Assembly (NCBI RefSeq): GCF_023227875.1
Contig: NZ_JALOCH010000003.1
Coordinates: forward strand, 62,001 to 126,000
DNA from: Methanoregula sp.
GTDB taxonomy: Archaea; Halobacteriota; Methanomicrobia; Methanomicrobiales; Methanospirillaceae
Direction: 5' to 3'
Length of the DNA: 64,000 nucleotides
This document shows positions 8,819-16,914 of this stretch, one piece after another (within the stretch, counting starts at the first letter, position 1; the number at the start of each line of letters is the position of its first letter). The position numbers and the translations under genes are program-made. A model generated the notes under the pieces. The model had not been told where the DNA came from. It ran no database searches and was given only the letters and a program-made list of their open reading frames with translations.

Positions 8819-8995
8819 TTCAACAGAAGGTCGAGGAAAAGTAGAGACGGGGGCTCTTCGAGCCTGTCGGAAGTCGAAGAGCCTGATGGCTCTTCTCCTC
8901 CTCGTGGTTCTTACGAACCACTCGGAAGTCGAAGACCGGCAGGTGCGACTCTTCTTTCCGTTGGGCTTTAAACAGCCCTTCGGTTCCGAATCCTA
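8819..8995. repeat. Hairpin cluster of the GAAGA...TCTTC family (locus 2)
   Basis: The gap 8779-9023 holds a perfect 8-bp stem GAAGAGCC (8876-8883) / GGCTCTTC (8888-8895) with loop TGAT. It also has TGGTTC/GAACCA with loop TTAC near 8905-8920, and GGGCT/AGCCC with a short loop near 8963-8977. The phrase GGAAGTCGAAGA occurs twice, near 8870 and 8924. The locus shares stem ends and the GTCGAAGA phrase with the arrays at 629-851, 38081-38349 and 40216-40285. Confidence 0.65.
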
Positions 8996-9023
8996 AAATA
9001 GTCACCTGATCAAGAATAGTGGT

Positions 9024-9362
9024 ATGGCAGGAACCGTCAATATCGAGATCGTTGGCCTGAAGACTTCGGAGTGCTCCCCCTTTCCCTGTGATGAAAACCG
9101 TACCTGCGGACTTGAAGGGTGCTACCATTCGGGAAAACTGGTCGATGCATTCAATGAACTCAAAAAAGTGCTCCAGGAAACCTATGGCGGCAGGGTGGAA
9201 CTCAAACTGACTCTTGTCGACGACGGTGTTCCGGCGTACATCAAGGAGATCATTGAGCGCGAATATCCCCCGATCCCCATGGTCCTGGTCAGCGGCAGGG
9301 TGACGAAGATCGGCCGGATCACGCTCGACCGGATAAAAAATGAGATTGAGAAGGAACTCTGA
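9024..9362 (+). CDS. Small four-cysteine protein, possibly thioredoxin-fold
   Basis: I do not recognise a named family. The 112-residue protein starts with a strand-like NIEIVGLKT. Four regularly placed cysteines follow: Cys17, Cys22, Cys28 and Cys33. After them come a long amphipathic helix (LVDAFNELKKVLQETYGG), a VELKLTLVDD strand and IPMVLVSGRVT before a final helix. The order strand-Cys-helix-strand-helix-IPxV-strand-helix is compatible with a thioredoxin-like fold. The cysteines might alternatively bind a metal or cluster. It follows the thiol-redox operon on the same strand but is separated from it by a hairpin block, so it is probably transcribed on its own. Confidence 0.7.
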   Translation: MAGTVNIEIVGLKTSECSPFPCDENRTCGLEGCYHSGKLVDAFNELKKVLQETYGGRVELKLTLVDDGVPAYIKEIIEREYPPIPMVLVSGRVTKIGRITLDRIKNEIEKEL

Positions 9363-9525
9363 CCCGGCGTGTGTCCAGGCGCGCATCTCTTAAAAAATCT
9401 GAAAATTTATCAGCATTTTCCCATCAGGGCAATATCCTCCGTTTTTTCCGGTTTTGGGTTTGCGTGAACCTGAATAACTCGTATAAAAATCAGAAAAAAT
9501 ACCTGGTTTCCGGCTTGATCGTCAT

Positions 9526-9538
9526 TATAATATATAAG
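9526..9538 (+). promoter_or_regulatory. Probable promoter (TATA box) of the Ehr-like operon
   Basis: TATAATATATAAG is the strongest TATA-like element in the gap before the six-gene operon. It lies about 46 bp before a 35-codon leader ORF and 150 bp before the first large gene. The rest of the gap 9363-9583 is A/T-rich and holds no other gene. Confidence 0.5.
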
Positions 9539-9583
9539 GGTAGAAAAATAACCGTGTTAAATTAACATCGGCCGATGATCTGA

Positions 9584-9691
9584 ATGGATAGTACAAAAAC
9601 AAATTCTGCTGCACGGGCTATCCTCCCGATGTGGCTTGGTATCCGGGAAAACCATGATCAGTATATTCTGATGCCGGGGAGTGTCCAATGA
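9584..9691 (+). CDS. Possible 35-residue leader ORF of the Ehr-like operon
   Basis: An ATG at 9584 opens a 35-codon frame beginning MDSTKTNSAARAILPMWLG. It ends in a TGA that overlaps the ATG of the next gene as ATGA, the same overlap used at three of the later junctions of this operon. It has no clear ribosome site (GATCTGA just upstream). It could be a coupled leader peptide, a tiny subunit, or chance. The downstream gene has its own good ribosome site (GGGGAG), so coupling is not required. Confidence 0.35.
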   Translation: MDSTKTNSAARAILPMWLGIRENHDQYILMPGSVQ

Positions 9692-11625
9692 TCGTGGAAC
9701 TGTTCATCCTGTCGATACTGGTATTTTTCCTGGGTATCCTGGTCCCGCTTGTTACCGCTGCCCGGGACCAGCGTGTCTTCAGGACCGCTGCACTCGGGTG
9801 CACAATCATCGGGTCCGTGGTGCTGGGCGTCCTCTCACTGGTAATTCTCCTCACCGGCCAGGTCTTTTCATGGACGATATTCCAGCCGTTCGCTGCATTT
9901 TCCCTGGGTTTTTCTGTGGACCGCCTTGCCGCATTTTTTCTCCTCCTCATTGCTGCCGTATCCGGGTGTGTGGCCCTGTATGCCACCGAGTATATCGAAC
10001 ACCTTGATGGGGGCTCCCGGAGAAACCTGCTCTGCGGCTGCACCAATCTCTTCATCCTCTCGATGCTGCTCGTTGTCGTTTCGGCAAACACCGTCTCTTT
10101 CCTCTTCTTCTGGGAACTGATGGCCGGGAGTTCCTTCCTCCTCGTTATGTACGAGTACACGGGACCCGATACGAAAAAAGCCGGTATTTTTTATTTTGTC
10201 ATGACCCAGTTCTCCACGCTCTTTGTCATGCTCGGCATCGTGCTCCTGTACGGACAGACCGGGTCATTCTCCCTCGCCCCGGCCGGCATCTCCTTCCTGT
10301 CAACAGCAGCGTTCCTCGCCCTCCTCATTGGATTCTCCATAAAAGCGGGGATTATCCCGTTCCACAAGTGGCTTCCTTATGCCCATCCCGCGAGCCCGTC
10401 CCCGATATCCGCGCTCATGTCTGCCGTGATGCTGAAAATCGCGGTTTACGGGCTCGTCCGCTTCCTGCTGGACGTATTCTCTCCTGAACTGTGGTGGGGC
10501 ATCGTGATCCTCTTTTTAGGAACTGCCTCGGCAGTGCTCGGGATCATCTACGCCCTCAAGGAGTATGATATCAAGGCGATGCTCGCGTACAGCAGTATTG
10601 AGAATGTCGGTATCATCTTCACGGGTATCGGGCTGTATGTCATCTTCACCAGTTACCACATGCCCGGGCTTGCCTCCATCAGCCTTCTCGGCGCCCTCTT
10701 CCACTCCCTCAACCATGCAATGTTCAAGAGCCTCCTCTTCCTGACCGCGGGGTCCGTTGTCCATGCAACCCATACCCGTGACATTGAACAGATGGGAGGC
10801 CTCGTGCACCGGATGCCGTATACTTCGGCGCTGTTCTTTACCGGTGCCCTCGCCATTGCCGCTCTCCCGCCGCTCAACGGGTTTGCGAGCGAGATCCTGA
10901 TCTTCATCTCGTTCTTCTCGTCCGTTGCCGTAGCGGACCCGCTCTTGAAGGTGCTGCTCTTCATCTGCCTTGCGCTGTTTGCCCTCACGAGCGCCCTCTC
11001 CGCGGCCTGTTTTGTCAAGGCATTCGGGTCCGTCTTCCTTGCCCTCCCGCGCTCGAAGGAGAGCGGAGAGGCACGGGAAGTCCCGTTACGGATGCTGCTC
11101 GGGCCGGCCATCCTCGCCGCCGCATGTATCATCCTCGGCGTGTTTGCCGCCCAGATCTTCGTGCTGGTAGGACTCTCCGTGCCGATGCCCGACCTGTTCC
11201 TGGTCGGGCTCCTTCTCCTTGCGATGGCAGTCCTTACTTATGCATTCCTGTTCTTTACTGCTTCCCGGGATGTGCGGATTGCCGGGACATGGGGGTGCGG
11301 GACACCCTCGCAGCAACCGGCAATGGAATATTCCGGCCACGGTTTCTCAGAACCGATCGACATCATCTTCTCCACGGTATACCGGACCAAGATGAAGAAC
11401 GAACGGAAATTCTTCGACCGGAAGAACTGTATCTTCGCAGAAGGGACGGCGGATATCAGCCTCATGAAGATCTTCGAGGAGTACGTTTATCTCCCCGTTG
11501 CCCGCGCCTCGTATCATGCAGCGAAGGTAGTCTCCCGGTTCCAGAGCGGGTGCCTTGACACGTACCTCCTCTATGTCTTCTGTACCGTGATTGCGATCAT
11601 CATCTACCTCGGGTGGTTGGCATGA
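9688..11625 (+). CDS. Ehr-like complex, HyfB-type antiporter-like membrane subunit
   Basis: The 645-residue polytopic protein belongs to the proton-translocating NuoL/M/N and Mrp antiporter-like family. Conserved polar elements of that fold are present: FFWELMAGSS (the membrane Glu), GFSIKAGIIPFHKWLPYAHP (Lys and His), and NHAMFKSLLF (Lys in the second half). After about 14 hydrophobic segments comes a soluble stretch with KMKNERKFFDRKNC, then a last membrane helix. The length matches HyfB/HycC. GGGGAG six bases upstream supports the ATG. It starts an operon in which adjacent genes overlap. It probably moves H+ or Na+, but no redox centre is visible in its partners. Confidence 0.9.
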   Translation: MIVELFILSILVFFLGILVPLVTAARDQRVFRTAALGCTIIGSVVLGVLSLVILLTGQVFSWTIFQPFAAFSLGFSVDRLAAFFLLLIAAVSGCVALYATEYIEHLDGGSRRNLLCGCTNLFILSMLLVVVSANTVSFLFFWELMAGSSFLLVMYEYTGPDTKKAGIFYFVMTQFSTLFVMLGIVLLYGQTGSFSLAPAGISFLSTAAFLALLIGFSIKAGIIPFHKWLPYAHPASPSPISALMSAVMLKIAVYGLVRFLLDVFSPELWWGIVILFLGTASAVLGIIYALKEYDIKAMLAYSSIENVGIIFTGIGLYVIFTSYHMPGLASISLLGALFHSLNHAMFKSLLFLTAGSVVHATHTRDIEQMGGLVHRMPYTSALFFTGALAIAALPPLNGFASEILIFISFFSSVAVADPLLKVLLFICLALFALTSALSAACFVKAFGSVFLALPRSKESGEAREVPLRMLLGPAILAAACIILGVFAAQIFVLVGLSVPMPDLFLVGLLLLAMAVLTYAFLFFTASRDVRIAGTWGCGTPSQQPAMEYSGHGFSEPIDIIFSTVYRTKMKNERKFFDRKNCIFAEGTADISLMKIFEEYVYLPVARASYHAAKVVSRFQSGCLDTYLLYVFCTVIAIIIYLGWLA

Positions 11626-12563
11626 CCTTCTCGTTTATCTTCTATCTCATCATCAACACGGTTGCCGTACTTGCCATTGCCCCGTTGTTCATGAGTATCA
11701 TCAAGAAAGTGAAGGCATGGACACAGGGAAGACGCGGACCGTCCGTGTTCCAGACGTACTTCAACCTTGCAAAACTCTTAAAAAAGGAAGTGATCTACTC
11801 ATCTCACTCGTCGTGGATCATGCGTGTAACGCCGCTCGTGAATATCGCGGCGATCCTTGTCGCAGCACTCTTTGTCCCGCTTGTCTTCGTGCCTGAGCCG
11901 GTTGGCGGGATCGGGAATATCATCCTCCTGCTCTACCTCCTTGCGCTTGCAAAGTTCTTCATGGCCCTTGCCGGCCTCGATGCCGGCAGCTCGTTTGGCG
12001 GGATGGGCAGTTCGCGGGAGATGAGCATCTCGGCGATCATCGAACCCACCACCATCATCGTCTTTGCCGCACTCGTCTTTGTCTTTAAGACCCTGAACGT
12101 CTTTGAGATGTTCATTACTTCCGCAGCAACGGGCACTCCTGCCACCCCGACCCTGATCCTGCTCGCCATCTCCCTCTTCATTATCCTGATCGTTGAGACG
12201 TCCCGCATCCCGGTCGACAACCCGGAGACGCACCTGGAACTGACCATGATCCACGAAGGGATGGTTCTCGAGCAGTCCGGCTCCAATCTCGCCCTCATGG
12301 AACTGTCATCAGCGGTCAAGCTGACGCTCCTGATGGCGCTCATCATCAACCTCATCGTCCCGTTCGGGCTTGCCACGTCCCTGACCCTTGGCACGATCGT
12401 TGTGGCAGCGGTTATGTTTGCCCTGAAAGGGACGATCCTCGCCGGGATCATCGGGCTTTTCGAGTCCTCGATGTCCAAGATGCGGTTCTTCCGCCTCCCA
12501 AGCCTCTTTGCCATGGCGTTCTTCTTCTCCACGCTCATCATCATCATCGAGGTGTTTGCATGA
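11622..12563 (+). CDS. Ehr-like complex, HyfC/NuoH-type membrane subunit
   Basis: The 313-residue protein has about eight membrane helices and corresponds to NuoH/HycD/HyfC, the subunit that links the soluble arm to the ion-pumping arm. Family signatures are visible: RRGPSVFQTYFNLAKLLKKE on the cytosolic face, and TSRIPVDNPETHLELTMIHE with the conserved acidic residues of the E-channel. I chose the ATG at 11622, which overlaps the previous stop as ATGA, over a GTG three codons earlier. Nothing in the sequence looks damaged, so the coupling subunit appears functional even though the redox subunits are not canonical. Confidence 0.9.
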   Translation: MTFSFIFYLIINTVAVLAIAPLFMSIIKKVKAWTQGRRGPSVFQTYFNLAKLLKKEVIYSSHSSWIMRVTPLVNIAAILVAALFVPLVFVPEPVGGIGNIILLLYLLALAKFFMALAGLDAGSSFGGMGSSREMSISAIIEPTTIIVFAALVFVFKTLNVFEMFITSAATGTPATPTLILLAISLFIILIVETSRIPVDNPETHLELTMIHEGMVLEQSGSNLALMELSSAVKLTLLMALIINLIVPFGLATSLTLGTIVVAAVMFALKGTILAGIIGLFESSMSKMRFFRLPSLFAMAFFFSTLIIIIEVFA

Positions 12564-13252
12564 TCGATCCCGCATTCATCCAGGATGTCATACGGGTCCT
12601 CTTCGCCGTTGTCATCGTCACCGCCGCATACATCATATCCACCCGCAACATGATCTCGCTGGTGTCCGTCTATGCCCTCCAGTCGCTTACCCTGGTCTTC
12701 ATGGCGCTCGCCCTGTATTCTCTTGAAGGCACCACGGTCCTCCTTGCCATCGCATGCATCACCTTTGCGAGCAAGGTGCTGGTCATCCCCTACTTCATCG
12801 CGACGATCCAGGAACGGATCCGGATCAAGCGCGATATCGAGTTCCATTTCCTGAGCCCCACCACCTCGCTCCTCCTTTCCATGGCCCTGATGCTCTTCAT
12901 CTACATCGCCCTTGCACACATCATGGAGGGTACCCCGGGGCGGGAGAGCCTCTTCTTTTTCGGGGCCGTTATCGGGATCTCCCTGATGCTCATGGGCATG
13001 ATGGTCACGTTCTCGCGGAAACGTGCGATCACGAAAGTGCTCGGGTACCTTACCATGGAGAATGGCGTCCTGCTCTTTGGCATGTTCGTCACAGAACTCC
13101 CGTTCATCATCGAGTTTTTGATCATCATCGACCTGATCATCCTCGTCATGCTGACCACCATCCTCACGGTAGGCCTCGACTCGACCCTGGAAGACTACCA
13201 CAACCGCCTCCACCGCTTCCACCTGGTTGAAGATACGGAGGAGGGACCATGA
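12560..13252 (+). CDS. Ehr-like complex, HyfE-type membrane subunit
   Basis: The 230-residue protein has about seven hydrophobic helices and matches HyfE, which contains a NuoK-like core. A conserved Glu sits in TMENGVLLFGMF, as in NuoK (a helix with a buried carboxylate on the ion path). Both ends overlap neighbours through ATGA, so expression should be stoichiometric with HyfC- and HyfF-type subunits. HyfE is typical of Hyf/Ehr complexes and is not part of Ech, which supports placing this cluster in the Hyf/Ehr branch. Confidence 0.85.
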   Translation: MIDPAFIQDVIRVLFAVVIVTAAYIISTRNMISLVSVYALQSLTLVFMALALYSLEGTTVLLAIACITFASKVLVIPYFIATIQERIRIKRDIEFHFLSPTTSLLLSMALMLFIYIALAHIMEGTPGRESLFFFGAVIGISLMLMGMMVTFSRKRAITKVLGYLTMENGVLLFGMFVTELPFIIEFLIIIDLIILVMLTTILTVGLDSTLEDYHNRLHRFHLVEDTEEGP

Positions 13253-14730
13253 TCCTGCTCGCCATCATCCTCATCGCGGCAGCATCGCTCGCGCTCATTG
13301 CCGTAAGCCGGACAAACCGCCAGATGAATACGGTCTGCATTGCAGAGGCGGCTCTCTTCCTCGCCATTGCGGTCTGGCTCCTCCTGTCCGGGCAGGTCCC
13401 GATATCGTCCTTTGTGATCGGGAGCCAGTATTTCTTTATCGACCATCTCGGCCTCTTTGAAGTGCTCATATCAACGATCATCTTCCTGCTTGCTGCCATC
13501 TATGCCCGGGGATATGTGGAAGGGCTGATCGAGACCCATGAACTCGGGAAAGGAAGCCTCAAGCTCTTCTACGGGGCCTGGGCCTTCCTCCTCACCGTGA
13601 TCCTCCTCGCGTTCTTCTCGGACAATCTCGCCCTCTTCTGGATCTTTGCCGAGCTCACGACCGTCATCTCGGCGATGCTCGTCGCCATCCTCTATGCACG
13701 CGACAACATCGATGCTGCGATCAAGTACATCTTCATCGCGTCAGTCTCGATGCTCTTCTCGTTTGTCGGCCTGGTGTTCCTGTTCGAGACCTCCCGGTCT
13801 GTTTCCGGTGAAGGGACCCTGAACTGGACGGTCCTCATCCAGCAGGCCCATCTCTTCCCCACGGGCATGATGATCGCAGCCTTTGCGCTCGTCTTCATCG
13901 GTTTTGCCGCAAAGTCCGGCATATTCCCCTTCCATACCTGGCTGCCGGAAGCGCATGCACGGGCACCGTCCGCCGTAAGCGCGATACTCTCCGGAGTCCT
14001 CTTAAACGTGGGCATCTACGGCATTATCCGCGTCTTTGCGATCGTGCACCAGACCCCGGCGGTCACTACCCTTTCACCCCTGCTCCTGGTCTTCGGCCTG
14101 CTCACGGTCGGCATTGCCGCGCTCTCCATGCTCCCGCAGAAGAACTTAAAGAAACTGATCGCGTTCTCCAGCGTCGAGAACATGGGCATCCTCTTGATCG
14201 GTCTTGCCATCGCGACCCCCCTCGCCCTCTTCTGGGTGCTCTTCCACATCATGGCCCATGCCTTCACCAAGGCATCGTTGTTCTTCTCGGCCGGGATCCT
14301 CCACCGCCAGTACCACAGCACGCTCTCGACCGATGCCGTGGATGACATCCGGGATGTGTTCCGGCTCCAGCCACTCGCGGCATGGGGGGTCATCCTTGGC
14401 GGCCTTGCGATCATCGGCATGCCGCTCTTCCCGGTCTTCTTCTCGAAACTGTTCATTCTCTTGCAGCTGGGAAGTGTCTCGCTCCCTGCCCTCATCATCC
14501 TGCTCTTCCTGCTGTTTATCACGGCAGTCTCCCTTGGTTACTACGTGATCAGCACATTCACGCAGGTATCCCGGCCGGAAACCCGGGATGATATCGTGGC
14601 CTATGATACGCCCCTCGGCATGAAAGTGCCTGTCATAATCCTCCTCATCCTCATGGTCTTCCTGGGGACCGTTTTCACTGTCGGGGAGATCACGTTCCTC
14701 GACCGGATTGTTGCGGAGCTGATGTTCTGA
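13249..14730 (+). CDS. Ehr-like complex, HyfF-type antiporter-like membrane subunit
   Basis: This is a second antiporter-like subunit of 493 residues and about 14 helices, paralogous to the HyfB-type gene. FWIFAELTTVISAML carries the membrane Glu. AAKSGIFPFHTWLPEAHA carries the Lys and His pair, and HAFTKASLFFSAG the second Lys. The start overlaps the previous stop as ATGA. The stop shares one base with the next start (TGATG). With two antiporter-like subunits plus NuoH- and NuoK-like subunits, the membrane arm has the composition of Hyf-type complexes and looks intact. Confidence 0.9.
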   Translation: MILLAIILIAAASLALIAVSRTNRQMNTVCIAEAALFLAIAVWLLLSGQVPISSFVIGSQYFFIDHLGLFEVLISTIIFLLAAIYARGYVEGLIETHELGKGSLKLFYGAWAFLLTVILLAFFSDNLALFWIFAELTTVISAMLVAILYARDNIDAAIKYIFIASVSMLFSFVGLVFLFETSRSVSGEGTLNWTVLIQQAHLFPTGMMIAAFALVFIGFAAKSGIFPFHTWLPEAHARAPSAVSAILSGVLLNVGIYGIIRVFAIVHQTPAVTTLSPLLLVFGLLTVGIAALSMLPQKNLKKLIAFSSVENMGILLIGLAIATPLALFWVLFHIMAHAFTKASLFFSAGILHRQYHSTLSTDAVDDIRDVFRLQPLAAWGVILGGLAIIGMPLFPVFFSKLFILLQLGSVSLPALIILLFLLFITAVSLGYYVISTFTQVSRPETRDDIVAYDTPLGMKVPVIILLILMVFLGTVFTVGEITFLDRIVAELMF

Positions 14731-16310
14731 TGGCAACTGATGATAGTTCCGGGATAATGGCAGTGCAGGGCCTTGTCGGGCCGGAGATTGCCGCATCGCG
14801 GATCACTCCCGGCTGCAATGGCGAATACTACCTGCATGTCGGTGAGACTGAGTTCGGGCCGCTGGTGACCAGCCTTGCCCTGCACAAGTGTGCCCTCATT
14901 GGCCTTTTCTGCACGGAGGGCTTCGTTTCCGCATCGCGTTTCTCACTCCTGTATGTCTTTGAGTACAAGGCAACCGTGCTCATCCTCGTGCGGAATACTG
15001 GCGGGGTGGCCACATCGGTTGCCCGCCTGCTCCCCTCCGCTTCGTGGTTCGAACGGGAATGCCGGGACGGGTTCGGCATTGAATTCGACGGCGCGTTCGA
15101 TGAACGGCGACTCTTCCTCCACGAGACCTATCCCGAAGGTTTCCACCCGCTCCTAAAATCCGTCCGGAACGAACCGGTGGCAATGCGTTCGGCCGTCGAT
15201 CCGGCTGAAGAGTACCCGTTCCGTAAAGTGACTGGAGTCGGGATCTACCAGGTCCCGGTCGGCCCGGTCCATGCCGGTATCATCGAACCGGGACACTTCC
15301 GGTTCAGCGTGATCGGTGAGAAGATCTTCAACCTCGAGATCCGGATGTTCTACAAGCACCGGGGTATCGAGAAACTTGCTGAAGGGAAACGCCCGCAGGA
15401 AGTTGTGCACATTGCCGAGGCGGTCAGCGGTGACGAGACGGTTGCCAATGCCACCGCATATTGTTGTGCTGTTGAGAAATGCACGGGTACGGCCGTCCCC
15501 GATCGGGCATGGTACCTCCGGACAATCCTGCTGGAACTGGAAAGGATCGGATCCCATCTCGGCGACCAGGCCGGCATGCTCATCGACATCGCCTTCCCGC
15601 TGGGTGCCAACCAGTTTGCGGTCATCAGGGAGGATGTTTTCCGTATGAATGCTCTCCTGACCGGGTCCCGGTTTATGCGGGGAATGGTTGAAATCGGGGG
15701 GCTCTCGAAAGATATCAGGAAGGAACAGCTGGAGGAGCTCGGCACGTTTGTCCGGCAGGCACGGAAACGGTACCGCGTCGGCCTGAAGATCGTCCTCTCG
15801 ACATCGTCCGTCCTTGACCGGTTCGCCCCAACGGGGATCATCAGAAAATCCCTCCTGCGCCCCCTCAACATCACCGGGCCCGCGGCGCGTGCATCCGGCG
15901 GGAGGGTGGACGTGCGGGTCACCCACCCGTACGGCATCTACGACCGGTGTGTGCCGGCCCCAAAGCCGCTTCATGACGGGGATGTGCTCTCCCGGTTCAC
16001 GGTGAAGGCATCCGAGATCCTGGACTCGCTTGATATGATCGAACGGCTGCTGGCATCGATGCCGGATGGGCCCGTGAAGACCGAGCCCGTAGTGAAGGAC
16101 GGGTATACCCTCGCCCTTGTGGAATCAGCGCGGGGACAGAATCTCTGCTGGGTCTGGATCCGGAACGGTGTTGTTGAACGGTACAAGATCCGGACCGCAT
16201 CGTTCTGCAACTGGCAGGCGATCGAGCATGCGCTCCAGGGAGAGATCGTCCCGGACTTCCCGCTCATCAACAAGAGCCTGAACCTGTCCTACGCGGGGAC
16301 GGACCTGTGA
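14730..16310 (+). CDS. Ehr-like complex, HyfG-type large subunit without [NiFe] ligands
   Basis: The 526-residue protein fuses a NuoC-like domain (about 1-180) to a NuoD/hydrogenase large-subunit domain (about 190-526). Family landmarks align closely with HycE/HyfG: YKHRGIEKLAEGK, LELERIGSHLGD and PDFPLINKSL. Active [NiFe] hydrogenases bind the metal through two CxxC motifs. The first, ERVCGICG in HycE, is replaced here by EAVSGDET (Ser233, Glu236). The second, DPCxxCTDR, is replaced by NLSYAGTDL (Ser520, Gly523). No nickel can be held and hydrogenase activity is not expected. Loss of the first pair is known in energy-converting hydrogenase-related (Ehr) complexes and in complex I. What the pocket binds is unknown. 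Confidence 0.9.
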   Translation: MATDDSSGIMAVQGLVGPEIAASRITPGCNGEYYLHVGETEFGPLVTSLALHKCALIGLFCTEGFVSASRFSLLYVFEYKATVLILVRNTGGVATSVARLLPSASWFERECRDGFGIEFDGAFDERRLFLHETYPEGFHPLLKSVRNEPVAMRSAVDPAEEYPFRKVTGVGIYQVPVGPVHAGIIEPGHFRFSVIGEKIFNLEIRMFYKHRGIEKLAEGKRPQEVVHIAEAVSGDETVANATAYCCAVEKCTGTAVPDRAWYLRTILLELERIGSHLGDQAGMLIDIAFPLGANQFAVIREDVFRMNALLTGSRFMRGMVEIGGLSKDIRKEQLEELGTFVRQARKRYRVGLKIVLSTSSVLDRFAPTGIIRKSLLRPLNITGPAARASGGRVDVRVTHPYGIYDRCVPAPKPLHDGDVLSRFTVKASEILDSLDMIERLLASMPDGPVKTEPVVKDGYTLALVESARGQNLCWVWIRNGVVERYKIRTASFCNWQAIEHALQGEIVPDFPLINKSLNLSYAGTDL

Positions 16311-16321
16311 GGTGAAACGAG

Positions 16322-16840
16322 ATGGTGAACGCATTATCCTGCCTGTTAAAAAGGAAAGTGACGGAAGACCCGCTCATACGGGATGATGATATCGAGCAGA
16401 TCGGCCGGGATATCCGGCGTGAGATCGATGCGGTGTTCGGCAGGAGCCTCGCGATCCGCGAGCTCGACACCGGGAGTGACAATGCAACCGAGATCGAGAT
16501 CAACAATCTCAACAACCCGTATTACGATATCGAACGGTTCGGCATCACGTTCGTTGCCTCGCCCCGGCACGCGGATGTGCTGGTCGTGACCGGCGCGGTG
16601 ACGCACAACATGGCGGGCGCTGCACGGAAGACGTATGAAGCGATGCCGTCGCCGAAATTCGTTGTTGCGGTCGGGGACGATGCCTGCGATGGCGGGATCT
16701 TTAACAGCACCTACGCGGTGCTCGGAGGCGCGGAGATGGTATTCCCGGTTGACCTGAAGATCCCGGGCAACCCCCCAACGCCAAAGGATATTCTTACCGG
16801 GCTGCTGGCGCTGATGAAACACGCCGGAAAGACCCGGTGA
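16322..16840 (+). CDS. Ehr-like complex, HyfI/NuoB-type small subunit without cluster cysteines
   Basis: The 172-residue protein aligns over its length with the hydrogenase-3/4 small subunits (HycG/HyfI) and NuoB. Shared blocks include DIERFGI, SPRHADVLVVTGAVT, GGIFNSTY and PVDLKIPGNPPTP. All four ligands of the proximal [4Fe-4S] cluster are substituted. The CGGCNGC region reads TGSDNAT (Asp53 and Thr56 at the CxxC positions), the GAC/GSC cysteine is Asp120, and the IPGC cysteine is Asn150. The fold seems preserved, since spacing and flanking residues are intact, but no electron carrier remains. A GAGGTGA ribosome site precedes the ATG. This is the last gene of the operon, and no polyferredoxin subunit is encoded. 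Confidence 0.9.
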   Translation: MVNALSCLLKRKVTEDPLIRDDDIEQIGRDIRREIDAVFGRSLAIRELDTGSDNATEIEINNLNNPYYDIERFGITFVASPRHADVLVVTGAVTHNMAGAARKTYEAMPSPKFVVAVGDDACDGGIFNSTYAVLGGAEMVFPVDLKIPGNPPTPKDILTGLLALMKHAGKTR

Positions 16841-16914
16841 ATACCACTCTTTTGAAAGTACCCGCACCAGGGACGGGGACAATTTATACTCCGGCACGAT
16901 AACCGGTATCCAGC

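Noticed and set aside
11933..13222. Long minus-strand frame opposite the HyfC/HyfE-type genes
   Set aside because: It is the His/Asp/Glu-rich antisense of membrane protein codons in G/C-rich DNA; the plus-strand genes have clear homology and overlapping starts.
14730..16310. Active group 4 [NiFe] hydrogenase large subunit
   Set aside because: Both metal-binding CxxC motifs are substituted, so a hydrogenase call by gene order alone would be misleading.
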